From assembly GCA_963766725.1 (NCBI GenBank), contig CAVYBK010000012.1, positions 36,564-100,563 of the forward strand: a stretch of DNA of 64,000 nt, written 5' to 3'. Position numbers and translations under genes: made by a program. The notes below the pieces were generated by a model, which did no database searches, was not told the origin of the DNA, and saw nothing but the letters and a program-made list of their open reading frames with translations. Source of the DNA: DATEOR01 sp963766725. GTDB taxonomy: Bacteria > Actinomycetota > Thermoleophilia > Gaiellales > Gaiellaceae. Positions 18,885-30,203 of the stretch are shown here, in pieces. The stretch's first letter is position 1. Every line of letters starts with the position of its first letter.

Positions 18885-20114
18885 AGGTCACGGACACAGC
18901 CGGATTCACCGATCCCGGCCGCAAGCGGCGGCGAAACGAGGATTCCTTCGTCATCGACCCCCCGCTCTTCGCGGTCGCGGACGGCATGGGCGGAGCCCAG
19001 GCCGGCGAGGTGGCCTCTCGCCTGGCGGCCGCCGCCTTCCGCGAGTTCCACGACGCGGACGACCTCGATCCGGAGAAGCGCCTCGCGGCGATCATCAAGG
19101 AGGCGAACCGGCGGATCTACGAGCGCGCGGCAGACGACGCGCAGGTATCCGGCATGGGAACGACGATCACCGCCGCGCTTGTCGCGGCCGACGCGCTCGT
19201 CATCGGCCACGTCGGCGACTCCCGGGCGTATCGGCTGCGCGGCGGGAAGTTCGAGCAGCTCACCGACGACCACTCCCTCGTCGCCGACCTCGTGCGCAGC
19301 GGGCGCATCACCCCCGAGGAGGCGGACACTCATCCCCAGCGGTCGGTGATCACCCGCGCCCTCGGCACGGACCGCGAAGTCGACGTCGACACGTTCACGG
19401 TCCAGGCCGAGAGCGACGACCTTTTCCTCATCTGCTCCGACGGGCTGACCACGATGGTCGACGACGAGGAGATCCGGGACCTCGTCACGCGTGCGCGCGA
19501 CCTCGAGCAGGCGGGCAAGGGGCTCGTCAAGGCGGCGAACAAGGCCGGCGGAGAGGACAACATCACGGTCGTCCTGTTCCGGGTGGCCGGAGGAGCCCAG
19601 CGAGCTCGAGGACACGGTGGTCGCCTCCGGGAACGGCCGCGCCCAGGACGACGACCTGGAAGACACGCTCACCGGCCTCGAGGCCCCGACGATCGCGGCT
19701 CCCGCTCCGGCTGCGGCCGCCGTCGCGGAGCGCGAATGGGGCCCGGCGCTCGACGAGGAGGAGCCGGCGCCACGTCCCGCCCCCGCTTCGGCCGGCGAGC
19801 CCCGCTGGGGTCGCCGCGCGGTGCTCGGCGCGCTCGGGCTGGCCTTCGTGACGGCCATCTTCGCGGCCGCGTTCTGGGCGCTCACGCGGGCGAACTTCAT
19901 CGGCGTGGACGAGGACGGGAACGTCGCGGTCTACCAGGGCGTGCCCTGGGATCTCGGGGGCGGCGTCCACCTGTACCGGCCGCGTTACGTGAGCCAGCTC
20001 CAGGCCGTGCAGCTCACGCCCTCCGAGCGCGCGGTCCTCCTCGACCACAAGCTCTCCTCCTACGACTCCGCCCGCGACCGGCTCGACCCCTACGAGCAAG
20101 AGGCATCGCCCTAG
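18881..20114 (+). CDS. pstP: PP2C-family Ser/Thr phosphatase, frameshifted
   Basis: Metal-dependent phosphatase that reverses PknA/PknB phosphorylation. Motifs: RNEDSFV, VADGMGGAQAGE, GTTITAAL, GHVGDSRAYRL, LICSDGLTTMV, GGEDNITVVL. The catalytic domain ends near base 19585, where one extra G in GGAGG shifts the frame. The continuing frame reads PSELEDTVVASGNG, an acidic linker, a membrane helix (RRAVLGALGLAFVTAIFAAA) and an extracytoplasmic tail with GNVAVYQGVPWDLGGGVHLY, as in actinobacterial PstP. ATG start overlaps the FHA gene stop. About 410 residues after correction. Without correction the frame runs open into ftsW, which is misleading. Confidence 0.87.
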
Positions 20115-20116
20115 CT

Positions 20117-21415
20117 TTGACGCTCAGGAATCGCGAGCTCGTCAACCTCCTCCTCGTCGGCCTGCTCACCGCAGCCGGCTTCACGGCCGTCTACATCGCC
20201 CGCCAGGACGTCGTCTCGGCCGGATCGCTCTCGTACGCGGCCTTCTTCCTCGCCGTCTTCGTGGCAGCGCACGTGATCCTCCGCTTCGCGCTGCCGAACG
20301 CTGACCCGTTCCTCCTCCCGCTCGGCGGGCTCCTGACCGCAGTCGGGCTGACGATGATCTACCGGATCGACCCCGACCTCGCCCTGCGCCAGGGGCTCTG
20401 GGTCGTCGTCGGGCTCGCCGCGTTCGCGCTCCTCGTCGTCTTCCTGCGCGACTACCGGTTGCTCGACCGCTACAAGTACATCCTCGGCCTGACGGCGATC
20501 TTCCTTCTGGCCCTGCCCGCTGTCCCGCACTTCGGACGGACGATCAACGGCGCCAATCTCTGGGTCGGCATCGGCGGGGTCGTCTTCCAGCCGGGCGAGT
20601 TCGCCAAGGTCCTGCTGGTCATCTTCCTCGCGGGCTACCTGCGCGACAACCGCGAGATGCTCTCGATGGGAACCGGGCGCTTCGGCATGCCCTCGCTGAA
20701 GCACTTCGGCCCGCTGCTCGTCATCTGGGGAGGGGCGATGCTCGTTCTCTTCCAGACGAACGACCTCGGCGGCGGTCTCCTCTACTTCTCGATCTTCCTC
20801 GCCATGCTCTGGGTGGCCACCGCGCGCTGGCAGTACGTGGTCGTCGGGCTCGGCCTCTTCGCCGCGGGCGCATACGCCCTCTACCACGTGACGCCGCACG
20901 TGCGAGAGCGCGTCTCGATCTGGTTGGACTGCAGCTGGACGTTCTCGAGCGCCTGTCCTGTCTATGACCAGGGGTACCAGCTCGCCCAGTCCATCTACGC
21001 GATCTCGGGCGGCGGCTTCTTCGGGCAGGGCCTCGGCCGCGGCGTCCTCCTGACCGCGGAGGGGAACACGTACATCCCCTACCTGGAGACAGACTTCATC
21101 TACGCGGGCATCGCCCAGGAGCTCGGCCTCGCCGGCGCGGCGGGGCTCGTCCTGGTCTACGTCGTCTTCTGCTACCGGGGCTTCAAGATCGCGCTGCAGG
21201 CCTCCGACGGCTTCTCGAAGCTGCTCGCGGTCGGCCTCACTGCGGCGATCGGGATCCAGGCGTTCATCATCATGGGCGGCGTCAGCGGCCTGATCCCGCT
21301 CACGGGCATCACGCTCCCCTTCGTCTCCTACGGCGGGTCGAGCATCGTCGCGAACTTCGGGATCCTCGCCTTGCTCCTGATGATCTCCGACCGCGTGAAC
21401 CGAGAGCGCTCGTGA
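20117..21415 (+). CDS. FtsW/RodA/SpoVE family peptidoglycan glycosyltransferase
   Basis: SEDS-family polymerase that extends glycan strands from lipid II, acting with a class B PBP. I place the start at TTG 20117, two bases after the PP2C stop, giving 432 residues. About ten membrane helices are visible. SEDS hallmarks include GANLWVGIGGVVFQPGEFAKV near 155, the large extracytoplasmic loop with SIWLDCSWTFSSACPVYDQG, GGGFFGQGLGRGV, the PYLETDFIYAGIAQELGLAG loop, and PFVSYGGSSIVANFGILALL near the end. The next gene, a PBP, overlaps by four bases, the standard SEDS-PBP pairing. RodA versus FtsW cannot be decided here; position matches mycobacterial rodA. Confidence 0.92.
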   Translation: MTLRNRELVNLLLVGLLTAAGFTAVYIARQDVVSAGSLSYAAFFLAVFVAAHVILRFALPNADPFLLPLGGLLTAVGLTMIYRIDPDLALRQGLWVVVGLAAFALLVVFLRDYRLLDRYKYILGLTAIFLLALPAVPHFGRTINGANLWVGIGGVVFQPGEFAKVLLVIFLAGYLRDNREMLSMGTGRFGMPSLKHFGPLLVIWGGAMLVLFQTNDLGGGLLYFSIFLAMLWVATARWQYVVVGLGLFAAGAYALYHVTPHVRERVSIWLDCSWTFSSACPVYDQGYQLAQSIYAISGGGFFGQGLGRGVLLTAEGNTYIPYLETDFIYAGIAQELGLAGAAGLVLVYVVFCYRGFKIALQASDGFSKLLAVGLTAAIGIQAFIIMGGVSGLIPLTGITLPFVSYGGSSIVANFGILALLLMISDRVNRERS

Positions 21416-22893
21416 ACGCGCAGGTCCGCAAGCTCTTCTTCGTCCTCGTCGGCCTCTTCGTCGCGCTCATCGTGATGACGACGTACTGGCTCTGGAAGGC
21501 GCCCGACCTCGAGGCGCGGCAGGGGAACCCGCAGCTGATCGTGCAGCAGCTCACGATCGACCGCGGCTCGATCCTCGCCTCGGACGGGAGGACGCCCTTC
21601 GCGAGGAACCAGAAGGTGCGGAAGAAGCAGCTCGGAAGCACCTGGTACCTCCGCACCTATCCGACGGACGAGCTCGCGGCGCGCCCTGTCGGGTACTCGA
21701 CGATCGAACGCTCCCGCACCGGGCTCGAGGAGTCGATGAACGACTATCTCACCGGCTCGAACGCCAACCTCGACACCCTCCTCAACAACACGCTCGACAA
21801 GCTCCGCGGGATCACCCAGCGCGGTAACGACGTCATCACGACCATCGACGCGAAGGCGCAGCGGACGGCGCAAGACGCCCTCGCCGGCCACTGCGGCGGC
21901 GCGGTCGCCCTCGACCCGAAGACAGGGCAGGTGCTCGTCTGGGCCTCGCAGCCGACCTACGACCCCAACCTCGTCGAGGGCCACTTCAACCAGATCCAGC
22001 GAGACGCGGCCGGCGCGCCCTGCACCCCCGCCGCGCCGCTCCTCGACCGAATCTCGCAGGGGCTCTTCATCCCCGGCTCGACCTTCAAGGTCGTGACCGC
22101 GACAGCGGCGCTCGAATCGGGCAAGGTGACGCCCTCGACGACCTTCGACGACCCGGGCTACTGCATCGAGTACGGCAAGAAGGTCCTCAACTTCGCCGAC
22201 CAGAGCGGGCCCGAGGTCTTTGGCACCGTCACGTTCGCCGAGGCCCTCGAGAACTCCATCAACGCGGTTTTCTGCGAGGTCGGTAAGCGGTTCGGGGCCC
22301 GGGCCATCATCGACCAGGCGAAGAAGTTCGGCTTCTACGAGAAGCCGCCGATTCAGCTCCCGTCCGACGAGATCTCGGTCAGCGGCCTCTACCAGAACGG
22401 CCACCTGTACGACCCGAAAGACCCGAACGCGGTCGACCCGGGCCGCCTTGCCTTCGGGCAGGAGCGCCTCCAGGTGACGCCGCTCCAGATGGCGCTCGTC
22501 GCCGCCGCGGTCGCAAACGACGGCACGATCATGCAGCCGACGCTCGTCGACCGCATCGTCGATCCCGACGGCAAGGTCATCCAGCGCTCCGAGCCCGACA
22601 CCTGGAAGGAACCGATGAAGCCGCAGACGGCAGCCGAGCTGACCGCCATGATGACCGCGGTGGTTCAGGGCGGGACCGGCGTAGCGGCGCAGATTCCCGG
22701 CGTTCAGGTCGCCGGCAAGACCGGAACCGCGGAGACCGGGCGGACAGGGGAGAACGACACGTGGTTCATCGCCTTCGCCCCGGCGGAGAACCCCCAGGTC
22801 GCCGTCGCCGTCGCGCTCTCCAACCAGAGCGGCACCGGCGGAGCGACCGCCGCTCCCATCGCCAAGGAGATAATCGAAGCGCTCCTGCGCTGA
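21412..22893 (+). CDS. pbpA: Class B penicillin-binding protein (transpeptidase)
   Basis: Cross-links peptidoglycan outside the membrane, partnered with the SEDS polymerase just upstream. 493 residues: one N-terminal membrane helix (about 7-27), a dimerisation/pedestal region, then the transpeptidase domain with the active-site STFK in IPGSTFKVVTATAALE near 223, SIN in ALENSINAVFCEV near 282, and KTG in QVAGKTGTAETG near 437. The GTG start overlaps the ftsW stop (GTGA). Size and order match PbpA in the pstP-rodA-pbpA-pknA-pknB locus of actinobacteria; here the pknA-like kinase is placed at the head of the cluster instead. Confidence 0.93.
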   Translation: MNAQVRKLFFVLVGLFVALIVMTTYWLWKAPDLEARQGNPQLIVQQLTIDRGSILASDGRTPFARNQKVRKKQLGSTWYLRTYPTDELAARPVGYSTIERSRTGLEESMNDYLTGSNANLDTLLNNTLDKLRGITQRGNDVITTIDAKAQRTAQDALAGHCGGAVALDPKTGQVLVWASQPTYDPNLVEGHFNQIQRDAAGAPCTPAAPLLDRISQGLFIPGSTFKVVTATAALESGKVTPSTTFDDPGYCIEYGKKVLNFADQSGPEVFGTVTFAEALENSINAVFCEVGKRFGARAIIDQAKKFGFYEKPPIQLPSDEISVSGLYQNGHLYDPKDPNAVDPGRLAFGQERLQVTPLQMALVAAAVANDGTIMQPTLVDRIVDPDGKVIQRSEPDTWKEPMKPQTAAELTAMMTAVVQGGTGVAAQIPGVQVAGKTGTAETGRTGENDTWFIAFAPAENPQVAVAVALSNQSGTGGATAAPIAKEIIEALLR

Positions 22894-22915
22894 AGTACCT
22901 AGGCTAACTCAGAAG

Positions 22916-24844
<1,929 letters not shown>

Positions 24845-24848
24845 GCCG

Positions 24849-25868
24849 ATGGCCCGAGTCCGGGTGGCGGTGATCATGGGCGGGCGCTCGAGCGAGCACG
24901 ACATCTCGGTCGCGTCGGCTCGCTCCGTCGTCGATGCCCTCGACCCCGAGCGCTACGACGTGCGCGCCGTCGAGATCGGCCAGGACGGGCGCTGGCAGCT
25001 CGAGCCCGCGGCCGAGCAGGGCCAGATCGGCAAGGGCGGCGAGATGCTGCCCGTCCCCGCGGACGGCTCTCCCTCCCCGTTCGAAGGCGTCGACGTGGTC
25101 TTCCCCGTCCTGCACGGGCCCTTCGGCGAGGACGGCACGGTGCAGGGCTTTCTCGAGCTCGCGGACGTCGCCTACGTCGGCGCCGGCGTCACCGCCTCGG
25201 CGCTCTGCATGGACAAGGATCTCTTCAAGGCAGTGATGCGCGACAAGGGCGTGCCCGTCGTGGACAGCGTCACGGTCCTCGAGCGACATCGCGACCGCGT
25301 CGAGAACCCATTCGGTTTTCCGGTGGTCGTGAAGCCGGCACGACTGGGATCCAGCGTCGGCATCTCGATCGTGAAGGAACCGGCGGAGCTCGGCCCGGCA
25401 ATCGATCTCGCGCTCGAGCACGACGAGAAGATCCTCCTCGAGGAGTTCATCGCGGGCGTCGAGGTGGAGTGCAGCGTGCTCGGAAACGAGGAGCCGATCG
25501 CGTCGATTCCCGGCGAGATCGTCCCGCTCTCGTCCGACTGGTACGACTTCTCCGCGAAGTACGACGAGGGCGGGATGGAGCTCGTCGTCCCTCCGCGCCT
25601 CGACGAGCGGACGATCGCCAGGGTGCAGGAGCTGGCCGTCGCCGCCTTCGTCGCGAGCGACTGCGAGGGTATGGCCCGCGTCGACTTCTTCGTCCGCGAG
25701 AACGGGGAGGTGGTCGTGAACGAGCTGAACACGATTCCAGGCTTCACGGCGACGAGCGTCTACGCGAAGCTCTTCGAGGCCTCGGGGATTCCGTACGCCG
25801 AGCTCCTCGACCGCCTGGTCGAGCTCGCGCTCGAGCGCCGCGACCGCCGCGCCCGCCTCAAGTACTGA
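24849..25868 (+). CDS. ddl: D-alanine--D-alanine ligase
   Basis: ATP-grasp enzyme making D-Ala-D-Ala for peptidoglycan precursors in the cytoplasm. 339 residues. Motifs: VAVIMGGRSSEHDISVASA at the N-terminus, VLHGPFGEDGTVQG near 87, YVGAGVTASALCMDK, PVVVKPARLGSSVGISIV near 158, and the C-terminal metal site RVDFFVRENGEVVVNELNT with PGFTATS. It begins four bases after pknB, so it is read in the same operon and closes this envelope-synthesis cluster. The Tyr/Phe specificity position was not analysed, so D-Ala-D-Lac activity is not formally excluded. Confidence 0.95.
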   Translation: MARVRVAVIMGGRSSEHDISVASARSVVDALDPERYDVRAVEIGQDGRWQLEPAAEQGQIGKGGEMLPVPADGSPSPFEGVDVVFPVLHGPFGEDGTVQGFLELADVAYVGAGVTASALCMDKDLFKAVMRDKGVPVVDSVTVLERHRDRVENPFGFPVVVKPARLGSSVGISIVKEPAELGPAIDLALEHDEKILLEEFIAGVEVECSVLGNEEPIASIPGEIVPLSSDWYDFSAKYDEGGMELVVPPRLDERTIARVQELAVAAFVASDCEGMARVDFFVRENGEVVVNELNTIPGFTATSVYAKLFEASGIPYAELLDRLVELALERRDRRARLKY

Positions 25869-25937
25869 CGCCGGCCCTGTGCGGTCGCCCTCGGCGCATG
25901 AGAGTGCCCCTCACGGCGCCGAAAATGTCGGCTCTGG

Positions 25938-27392
25938 CTAGCTCTTCGCCCGCACGTCGTTGACGTGGGCGCGGCCGTCGAGGCTCGTGATCCAGATGAG
26001 GTAGTAGCGGTAGTCTCCGCCCTCGAGGTCGAAGGTCGTCTGCTCCTCGACGGTCTGGCTGTCGGAAACGACCTTGAAGCCGCCGTCGGAGCGGTTCGAG
26101 GCCTCGATCACCGCCGTGTACCCGGGCGTGTCGGTCGTCACGGTCAGCTCGGAGAGATCGACGCCGCGCCTCGCGTCGAGCACGATTCCGACACCCGCCT
26201 TGTCGAAGGTGGAATAGGACTCCGTCGTCCAGTACGTGGTCGCGCTGCCGTCGGTCGCGGCCGGCACGGCCTCCGGATGCTCTGTCCCGTCCCCGTCCGG
26301 ATCGAAGTCGCTCAGCGCCGCCAGACGGACACGGTCGCCGCCACCGACGCCGCCTGCGCCGTTTTCGGTCAGCGAGTCGGTCCCTCCGCCCGCGATCACG
26401 AGCGCGATCACGAGCGCTGCCACCCCGACGACGACGAGGCCGACGAGAATCGGGAGCGGAAAGCGCTTCCGCGAGCGCTCGACCGAAGGCGGAAGCGGCC
26501 CCGGGACCGGAATGCTCTCCGTCGCCCCGTCGTCCGGCGGCGAGACCAGGGCGGGAGCAAGGGCGCCGTCGGTGTCGGCGCGCGCCGCCTCGAGGGCCGC
26601 CATCATCGCCTCGGTGGTCGGGAAGCGATTCTCGGGCCGCTTCGCCATCGCCCGCGAGACGATCGCGTCGAGCCGCGGCGAGACGTCCGGGCGGGAGTCG
26701 CGAACGCTGGGCACCGGCTCCTGGATGTGCTTCATCGCCACGGCCATGAAGTTGTCGCCCGTGAACGGGGGCGAACCGGTGAGCAGCTCGTAGAGGACCG
26801 TCGCGAGCGAGTACTGGTCGGAGCGCTCGTCGACGCGCTGCCCGCTCGCCTGCTCCGGGGCGATGTACTCGCTCGTGCCGAGGAGCGTGCCCGTCTCGGT
26901 GAGGCCGTCCGCCGGCTCGACCGAGCGCGCGATGCCGAAGTCCGTCACCTTGGCCACCCCGTCCGCGTCGATGAGGACGTTGTGCGGCTTCACGTCGCGG
27001 TGCACGACGCCGTGCTCGTGGGCGAACGCAAGCCCGCGCGCGACCTGGTGGACGAGCGCAAGCGCCTGGTCGACCGGCAGCTGCCCCTCGCGGTCGATGA
27101 GCTCCTTGAGGTTCTCGCCCTCGACGTGCTCGAAGACGATGAACTGCCGGCCCTCGTACTCGCCCCGGTCGATGACCGTGACGATGTTCGGATGGTTCAG
27201 CTGCGCGAGCGCGCGTGCCTCACGGCGAAAGCGCTCGACGTACTCGGGGTCGTCCGAGTAATGCTCGTGCAGGATCTTGATCGCCACCGTGCGCTCGAGC
27301 ACGGTGTCGCGCGCCCTGTAGACGCTCGACATCCCACCCGAGCCCGCGACGTCCTGCAGCTCGTATCGTCCCGCGAGCAGCTGCCCGATCAT
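25938..27392 (-). CDS. Ser/Thr protein kinase with extracytoplasmic discoidin-like domain
   Basis: 484 residues. The kinase domain resembles PknB: GSGGMSSVYRARD, VAIKILHEHY, HRDVKPHNVLID, DFGIARS, GTSEYIAPEQASG. A Pro-rich stretch leads to one membrane helix (about 308-332). The outer part has no PASTA repeats. It reads like a carbohydrate-binding F5/8C (discoidin)-type jelly roll: DGDGTEHPEAVPAATDGS, TTYWTTESYS, GVGIVLDARRGVDLSELTV, then YRYYLIWITSLDGRAHVNDVRA. The same type of domain occurs on MviN/CwlM-like and PknB-like proteins in some actinobacteria. It is convergent with ddl, 69 bases away. The ligand is unknown; a glycan is likely. Confidence 0.85.
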   Translation of the reverse strand: MIGQLLAGRYELQDVAGSGGMSSVYRARDTVLERTVAIKILHEHYSDDPEYVERFRREARALAQLNHPNIVTVIDRGEYEGRQFIVFEHVEGENLKELIDREGQLPVDQALALVHQVARGLAFAHEHGVVHRDVKPHNVLIDADGVAKVTDFGIARSVEPADGLTETGTLLGTSEYIAPEQASGQRVDERSDQYSLATVLYELLTGSPPFTGDNFMAVAMKHIQEPVPSVRDSRPDVSPRLDAIVSRAMAKRPENRFPTTEAMMAALEAARADTDGALAPALVSPPDDGATESIPVPGPLPPSVERSRKRFPLPILVGLVVVGVAALVIALVIAGGGTDSLTENGAGGVGGGDRVRLAALSDFDPDGDGTEHPEAVPAATDGSATTYWTTESYSTFDKAGVGIVLDARRGVDLSELTVTTDTPGYTAVIEASNRSDGGFKVVSDSQTVEEQTTFDLEGGDYRYYLIWITSLDGRAHVNDVRAKS

Positions 27393-27424
27393 CGTTGCGG
27401 GATGATGCCCGCTCCCACCGAGCC

Positions 27425-28708
27425 TTATGCGGAGGCTTCCTCGAGCGCCTCTTCCCAGGCGCCCAGCGCCTCATCGAGCTCCGAGTCGCCGATCACCAGA
27501 GGAACGAGCACGCGGATGCAGTTCCCGTGGATGCCGGCCTTGAGGATGAGGAGGCCGTTGCGCGCGGCGGCGTCGGCGACCGCGGTGGCGAGGTCGGCGG
27601 CCGGCTCGCCGTTTTGCCGCAGCTCGATGGCCAGCATCGCCCCGAGCCCGCGCACCTCGGCGACGGAATCGAAGCGATCGCGCCAGGACTCCATCCGCGC
27701 GCGAATCGTCTCGCCGACCTCGACCGCGCGATCAACGAGCCGGTCCTCGGCGATGGTGTCGAGGACGGCGTGGGCAGCGGCGATGGCGACCGGGTTGCCG
27801 ACGTAGGTGCCGCCAACCGCGCTGTCTCCCGGCGCGTCCATGATCGGCGCCCGCCCGACGACACCCGAGAGCGGAATCCCGGCGGCGATCGACTTGGCGA
27901 TCGTCATCAGATCCGGCTCGACGCCGAAGTGCTCCATGGCGAAGACCTTGCCCGTGCGGCAGAAACCCGTCTGCACCTCGTCGGCGACCATGACGATCCC
28001 GTTCGCGTCGCAGATCTCGCGCAGGCCTTCGACGAACTCCTGCGAGGGGACGATGAAGCCGCTCTCCCCCTGCACCGGCTCGAACACGATCGCCGCGACC
28101 TCCTCGGCCGCGATGCGCGTCTTGAACGCCTTCTCGAGCTCGTCGAGGTCATCGAATGGGACCCGGTAGACCTCAGGCGCGAACGGGCCGAGCCCGGCCT
28201 TGTACGGGTGCGTCTTCGACGTGAGGCTGAGCGCGAGGAGCGTCCGTCCGTGAAAGCCGCCGTCGAAGGCGATGACGGCCGGTCGCCGCGTGTAGGAGCG
28301 CGCGAACTTGACCGCGTTCTCCACCGCCTCGGCGCCCGAGTTGAAGAAGGCCGCCCGCTTCTCGCCGCCGATCGGGACGAGCTCGAGCAGGCGCTCGGCC
28401 AGCGCGATGTAGTTCTCGTACGGGACGATCGTGAAGTCGGTGTGCGTGAAGCGCTCGATCTGCTCCTTCGCCGCCTCGACGACGCGCGGGTTCGAGTGGC
28501 CGACGTTCAGGCAGCCGACGCCGCCCGTGAAGTCGATGAACGTGTTGCCGTCGACGTCGGTGATCGTCGCGCCGTGCGCCTCCTCGATCACGATCGGGAG
28601 ATAGATCGAGAGCGGCTCCGCGATGACGCGGGCCTTACGGTCGAGGATCTCCCGGCTGCGCGGCCCGGGGATCTCGGTCTTGAGGTCGATTGCTCGTGTC
28701 GTGGCCAT
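27425..28708 (-). CDS. gabT: 4-aminobutyrate aminotransferase (class III PLP enzyme)
   Basis: Transfers the amino group of GABA (or a similar omega-amine) to 2-oxoglutarate, giving succinate semialdehyde and glutamate. 427 residues. Motifs: DVDGNTFIDFTGGVGCLNVGH, FFNSGAEAVENAVKFAR, AFDGGFHGRTLLALSLTSK, VFEPVQGESGFIVP, VADEVQTGFCRTG (Asp binding the PLP ring) and the Schiff-base Lys in LMTIAKSIAAGIPLSG. These match GabT more closely than ornithine or acetylornithine transaminases, though related omega-amines are possible substrates. Divergent from dcd with 32 bases between starts. Confidence 0.88.
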   Translation of the reverse strand: MATTRAIDLKTEIPGPRSREILDRKARVIAEPLSIYLPIVIEEAHGATITDVDGNTFIDFTGGVGCLNVGHSNPRVVEAAKEQIERFTHTDFTIVPYENYIALAERLLELVPIGGEKRAAFFNSGAEAVENAVKFARSYTRRPAVIAFDGGFHGRTLLALSLTSKTHPYKAGLGPFAPEVYRVPFDDLDELEKAFKTRIAAEEVAAIVFEPVQGESGFIVPSQEFVEGLREICDANGIVMVADEVQTGFCRTGKVFAMEHFGVEPDLMTIAKSIAAGIPLSGVVGRAPIMDAPGDSAVGGTYVGNPVAIAAAHAVLDTIAEDRLVDRAVEVGETIRARMESWRDRFDSVAEVRGLGAMLAIELRQNGEPAADLATAVADAAARNGLLILKAGIHGNCIRVLVPLVIGDSELDEALGAWEEALEEASA

Positions 28709-28740
28709 GGATCGTGAGCTTATACATTGCAGCGAAGCCC

Positions 28741-29307
28741 ATGGTTCTCTCCGACCGCACCATCCGGCGACTGCTCGAAGAGGGCCGCATCGGCATCGAT
28801 CCGTACGCCGACGAGCTCCTCCAGCCGTCCAGCGTGGACGTGCGCGTCGACCGGCTCTTCCGCGTCTTCCGCAACTCGCGCTACCCCTTCATCGACGTCA
28901 AGGAGCCCATGGAGGACCTCACCGAGCTCGTCGAGGTGGCGGACGACGAGCAGCCCTTCATCCTCCACCCCGGGGAGTTCGTCCTCGGCTCGACGCTCGA
29001 GCGCATCCGCCTGCCGGATGACCTCGTCGCGCGCCTCGAGGGCAAGAGCTCGCTGGGGAGGCTCGGCCTCCTGATCCACTCGACCGCCGGCTTCATCGAC
29101 CCGGGCTGGGACGGCCACGTGACGCTCGAGCTCTCGAACGTCGCCAACCTCCCGATCACGCTCTACGTCGGCATGAAGATCGGCCAGCTCTCCTTCGTCC
29201 AGCTCACCGAGCCGGCCGAGAACCCCTACGGCGCCGCGCTCCTCGGCTCCAAGTACCAGGGCCAGGCCGGCCCCACGCCGAGCCGCTACTGGAAAAATTT
29301 CGAGTGA
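28741..29307 (+). CDS. dcd: dCTP deaminase
   Basis: Deaminates dCTP to dUTP for thymidylate synthesis; some actinobacterial forms also hydrolyse dUTP to dUMP. 188 residues from ATG 28741. Motifs: LSDRTIRRLLEEGRIGIDP, QPSSVDVRVDRLFRVF, GSTLERIRLPDDLVARLEGKSSLGRLGL (Arg and Ser of the active site), HSTAGFIDPGWDGHVTLEL with catalytic Glu, and LGSKYQGQAGPTPSRYW. The frame is open further upstream, but the ATG at 28741 matches the family N-terminus. Its TGA overlaps the GTG of the next gene. Confidence 0.94.
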   Translation: MVLSDRTIRRLLEEGRIGIDPYADELLQPSSVDVRVDRLFRVFRNSRYPFIDVKEPMEDLTELVEVADDEQPFILHPGEFVLGSTLERIRLPDDLVARLEGKSSLGRLGLLIHSTAGFIDPGWDGHVTLELSNVANLPITLYVGMKIGQLSFVQLTEPAENPYGAALLGSKYQGQAGPTPSRYWKNFE

Positions 29308-30198
29308 CCGTCCTCGTCGTCGGGGGCACCGGGTTCGTGGGCGGCCACGTCGTCCATGCGTTCCGCGCCGAGGACTTGCCGGTTCGCGTGCTTGCGAGGC
29401 GGCCTGAGAAGCAGGAGCGCTTCCGAGCCTGGGGCTGCGAGCTCGTCCAGGGGGACATGACCGACGCCGACAGCCTGCGCCGGGCCGCGGAAGGCGCGGA
29501 GACCGTCGTCCACCTCGTGGCGCTGCCGCCGTTCGCCAAGCCCGCCGCGATCAGGCGCGTCATGGAGCAGGGCACGCGCGACCTCGTCGCGGCGGCGAAG
29601 GGGGCGGGCGCCAAGCGCTTCGTCCTCATGAGCGCGCTCGGCACGAGCGAGCGCAGCAAGGATCTCGCCCCCTACTACCACGCGAAGTGGGAGGAGGAGC
29701 ACGAGGTCGCCGGCTCGGGCATCGACCACACGATCTTCCGCCCGAGCTTCGTCTTCGGGCGCGACGGCGGCATGCTCCCCGGCCTCGTCTCGCTCGACGC
29801 GCTATTCGCCGGTGACTCCCGCAGTGGGGACGAAGAGGCTGCAGCCGATCTGGGTGGAGGACGTGGCCGCCTATTTCGCGAAGGCGCTCGCGACACCCGC
29901 GGCGGCGAACAAGACATTCGAGCTCGGCGGCCCCGACGTCGTCACCTTCGCCGAGCTGAACGAGCGCATCCGGCGCGCGCTGGACAAGAAGCGCCTTGCC
30001 TTCCAGATGCCGACCGGGCTCCTCAAGGCCGGTGCGGCCGTGGGCTCGCTGCTCCCGCCCCTGCGCGGCGCACGCGACGGCGTCGCGATGCTCGAGTTCG
30101 AGGACAACGTCACGGACATCGGCCCCGCGGTCGAGGCCCTGGGCGTGAAGCCGATCGGCCTCGACGAGATGCTGCGCCGCGCGACTGCGAGCGCCTAG
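29304..30198 (+). CDS. NAD(P)-binding epimerase-like protein (NDUFA9/NmrA type), frameshifted
   Basis: Atypical short-chain dehydrogenase of about 297 residues after correction. The glycine-rich loop VLVVGGTGFVGGHVVHAF is at the N-terminus, LVQGDMTDADSLRRA marks the second strand, and a Tyr-x-x-x-Lys-like YYHAKWEEE is present. The frame slips near 29810; in the next frame VTPAVGTKRLQPIWVEDVAAYFAKAL continues exactly as in complex I NDUFA9-like and NmrA-like proteins, then ELGGPDVVTFAELNERI. The GTG start overlaps the dcd stop. Members bind NAD(P) and may act in redox sensing or quinone/isoprenoid metabolism; the function here is unknown. Confidence 0.8.
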
Positions 30199-30203
30199 CG
30201 CCC

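Noticed and set aside
18881..21415. A single 844-residue phosphatase-FtsW fusion
   Set aside because: The open frame arises from a frameshift near 19590; the correct phosphatase C-terminus lies in another frame and stops at 20114.
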